DNA from: Archegozetes longisetosus
Taxonomy: Eukaryota > Arthropoda > Arachnida > Sarcoptiformes > Trhypochthoniidae
NCBI GenBank assembly: GCA_018873245.2
Contig: JAEMBT020000005.1
Location: 7,736,001 to 7,800,000 of the forward strand
Length of the DNA stretch: 64,000 bases
Direction of reading: 5' to 3'
Shown here in pieces: positions 61,461-64,000 of this stretch. Made by a program: the position numbers and the translations under genes. A model generated the notes under the pieces. That model saw only the letters and a list, made by a program, of their open reading frames with translations, was not told the origin of the DNA and did no database searches. Position 1 is the first letter of the stretch. Every line of letters begins with the position of its first letter.

Positions 61461-61958
61461 ATTTCAACCTTTAATTCGAAATGCGTGGTTAAAAGCATGA
61501 TATGACGAGTCTAATATAGAGATATATAAAAGTGTTAGAGATATTTGTCTTAATAATGTTACAGATTTTTGTCTAAACGAAGGTTGTATTAATGATGCCT
61601 TTATTAATTGTAGTCACTGTTGTAAATCGTTGTTTTGATCATTTTTTGTACAAAATCATAATCATTATAACTGCTAAATTTAATATATTTTCACATAAAT
61701 AAGATTTATCCTCAAAATAAAAGTTATAAAATCCTTCTGTCTTAAATTTTATGCTGTTTTGCAAGAAATCAGGCTTAGGCATGTAAAAGATATCTGTAAA
61801 TTGTATGCTAAAATACTAAATTTTAATTCAATTTATTAATTGATTGAGAAGGCATTGGTCGATATAGTTGTTATAATTTGTTTCTATAAACAGATAGCTA
61901 TGATTTAAAGGCGAAATTTTACTTAAACTCCACTTTTATGTTTCATACCTCTCTTAGT

Positions 61959-63049
61959 AAGAGATCAACTTAAAGCCTTTTTGAGCATATTTGTACATCT
62001 AAAAATTACTTATTAATATTTATTATCAACTTTGTTCTCGATGTTTAAACTCAACAGGCCAAAGAATGAACTTGAAAATGAATTTCTTCTTTAGGCATGG
62101 CTAATAAAAAAAAAGTTTACTGGGCTACAAAGAGGTATTTTTATTTAAAAAATCATTCGTTAAAATATAGAGTTTTTGAGAAATAAAATGGAACTAAATG
62201 GCTATCAGATATGAGGGCAACTTAATAACAAGTGTTTATAAGGGATTTACTGGCGAAACACTAAAATTTAAGCATTATTGAAAAGTGAACTAATAAGGTT
62301 CTTCAATATGCAAAGAGTGAATCACGTCTGTCGTAATCACATAATCATTATGTTAAAGTTAATCACACAAACTTTTTTAATGTACTTTTTGACGTAGAAT
62401 CCGTATATGCAGTTATTTTTCCTCTAACTACCATAAATTTTCCTCCAAACTACAGGAAAATCATTCTTTCCTACCCTATACATAATTTGAAAAGAGTAGC
62501 TATACATCAATGTGTCACTCAGTATTGGAAAACGTTATCTGGTATTTTTCCTAATACATATTAACTACTAAGGGATAGACAATGATTTAAGCGGCAGACA
62601 TGAAATATAAAACATTATTTTCAACATATCAAGCATGTTATTAATGTTTATATTTTTAACATTTATTAATAGCGAAAACTCCTGATTTGAGTTTGCACTT
62701 CATTTGTTTATCAGACGTGCTAAAAGTTTTAACCTTTTTCTCAGAGCATGAAATCTAATAAATTGTCACTTATGTTTTATATTACAAATACTTGTTGTCA
62801 GTATAAATATTAATATTATTTAATGACACAGAGAAGAGAATAGTTTCTATTAATCTGCACAACTCAAACCTCTCCTCAATAGGACTAAACGAAATACTGT
62901 AACATTTGACCAAAATCAAAACCTATACAAGATCTACTAGGTAAAATTGATAAACTCTTGCAAATCTGATTCAAAAATCCAATACTAATGGACAGTATAG
63001 AGCACAGAAGACTGACTATATACGCTCTCAAAGCAAAAATACTAAATAT
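61959..63049. other. Intergenic, unassigned
   Basis: No gene, repeat family or motif recognised in this AT-rich stretch. Confidence 0.5.
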
Positions 63050-64000
63050 TAGGTGATTTCATAATGGACTTCAAACTTTTTTCAATATTATTTTTCAAAT
63101 ATTTCCGAAATGATACAAGATATCAAAGTATGTTTTATACTAATCTTCGACATATTTGCCACGTGCAAGGGTGATAGCTCTCCAGCGGTCAGGTAGCATC
63201 GTGATACCCAAAGATTCGTGTTTTTCGTTAATGTCCCGAATTACAGCTGCGTAATCCCTTTTGAGCTCATCTTGACTCTGGAACTGCTTCCCCTTGTTTG
63301 GTACTTTTATACGATGGATAGCGTCCATGTCCGGCGGTGACATATCAGGGCTATATAGTGGGTGCTCCAATTATTCCCAACGTTTTTCTTGCAGAAGCTC
63401 CCTAATAATGCGATGTTTATGGGGTCTGACATTGTCATGTAATATGATGGGACGTCCAAATTTTTTTCGATTAACTTCGGGAAGCACACGACGTTCGAGG
63501 AAGTTAAAATAGGTGATACTGTCAACAGTACTTCCTTCAGGTAAAATCTCGTATGTGAAGAACTGCTTCTTCCAAAGTGCCAAAATCATAATGCACTTCC
63601 ATTGTTGAGATTCCTCCTTTAATATCTTGGGTCTACGACAAATAGGAAAAAAATGCGGTGAAAAAAAATTTTTCAAAAAAAATTTTTTTTCATTTCCGCA
63701 TAACTACAGTTTTTGTCCGGGCAATAGCCATTCACTAGCGGCTCTAGACTCTTGTGGGTCATATGATTTAATCCATGTCTCATCGATGGCGATTATCTTA
63801 TTCAGAAAATCACGTTCCCTTTGATAACGTGCAAGATGTTTACCTGCTATATTCATTCTTGCTTGCTGTTGTCTCTCGGTCAATTCGTGAGGGACCCACA
63901 TGGACTTTATTTTTCTGGCTCAGATTTCTTTGAGAAGTCTCCATAAGCTTGTATGAGACAATTGAGTTTCATATAAGAGATCTTCCGTACGCATTCCCTC
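63050..64000 (-). mobile_element. Mariner (DD34D) transposase, broken, runs off window
   Basis: On the minus strand: MWVPHELTERQQQARMNIA, then IIAIDETWIKSYDPQ (first Asp), ILHDNVRPHKHR (second Asp) and YSPDMSPPDMDAIHRIK with the third Asp 34 residues later, then a C-terminal RWRAITLARGKYVED. An in-frame TAG at 63704-63706 with a following poly-A tract and a TAA at 63371-63373 break it. The 3' end probably reads TTAGGTGATTTC near 63052. The N-terminus lies beyond the window. Confidence 0.85.

Larger units (their letters stand above)
59005..61958 (+). mobile_element. ~3-kb long-TIR DNA transposon with decayed DDE transposase
   Basis: Ends begin ACTAAGAGAGGT and stay inverted-similar for about 190 bp (59005-59089 plus 59348-59450 against about 61770-61958). 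Inside, on the plus strand, broken transposase pieces follow in order: an N-terminal acidic stretch (59697-59978), a WINKFKKDLRIATQN helix region (about 60110-60170), VVNFDQIGINHE with a first catalytic-type Asp (about 60270-60310), GKLFICLQE (about 60435-60460), LLLDNWAGQW with a second Asp (about 60715-60745), and a Cys-rich end AFINCSHCCKSL (about 61600-61636). Several stops and shifts interrupt it. It resembles DDE_1-type transposases of metazoans; the exact family is not named with confidence. Two MITEs are nested in it. Confidence 0.75.

Overview
The window is AT-rich eukaryotic nuclear DNA. Genes are split by short GT-AG introns, carry TATA boxes and AATAAA signals, and sit among many small DNA transposons. 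An arthropod is the best fit, because of a CYP4-type P450 with the [13 protein letters not shown] motif, mariner and hAT elements, and an animal N-acetylneuraminate-lyase-like gene. A mite or other chelicerate is plausible but not proven from this sequence. No RNA gene, CRISPR array or viral gene was recognised.

Region 1 (1-30.3 kb) is an amplified cluster of small secreted CAP-superfamily (CRISP/PR-1/antigen-5) genes. There are two subtypes, each with four coding exons (40/122/158/226 nt for A; 40/128/158/235 nt for B). Type A genes encode 181 aa with 6 Cys: 38 (5' cut off by the window edge), 4402, 16104, 24069, 25910. Type B genes encode 186 aa with 7 Cys: 6952, 13539, 28457, plus 36457 and 40498 in region 2. 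A and B occur as two-gene cassettes at 3.8-8.2 kb (minus), 13.15-17.5 kb (plus, inverted) and 25.7-29.7 kb (minus). Four of five B copies carry an indel at the same Ile-Gly codon pair; only the copy at 40.5-41.4 kb is intact. Around the cassettes lie CAP exon relics, two copies of an orphan short-chain-dehydrogenase exon, and several MITEs, five of them with clear target-site duplications.

Region 2 (30.4-47.4 kb) is a huge near-perfect inverted repeat. Two arms of about 7.6 kb are separated by about 1.7 kb of decayed hAT transposon. Each arm holds one type B CAP gene, one CAP relic and a DHDPS/N-acetylneuraminate-lyase-like gene. The right copy is complete (303 aa, five exons). Its first exon lies outside the arm at 48.55-48.63 kb, and an opposite-strand F-box gene sits inside intron 1. 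The left copy has no exon 1, so the left arm appears to be the derived copy.

Region 3 (49.4-59.0 kb) is a tandem duplication of a four-exon CYP4-type P450. Copy 1 is intact. Copy 2 has a one-base deletion in exon 3 and an altered C-terminus. MITEs inserted after the duplication mark the two copies.

Region 4 (59.0-64 kb) is transposon territory: a roughly 3 kb long-TIR element with a decayed DDE transposase and two nested MITEs, then a broken mariner running off the right edge. The main themes are gene amplification by inverted and cassette duplication, and repeated transposon nesting dated by clean target-site duplications.
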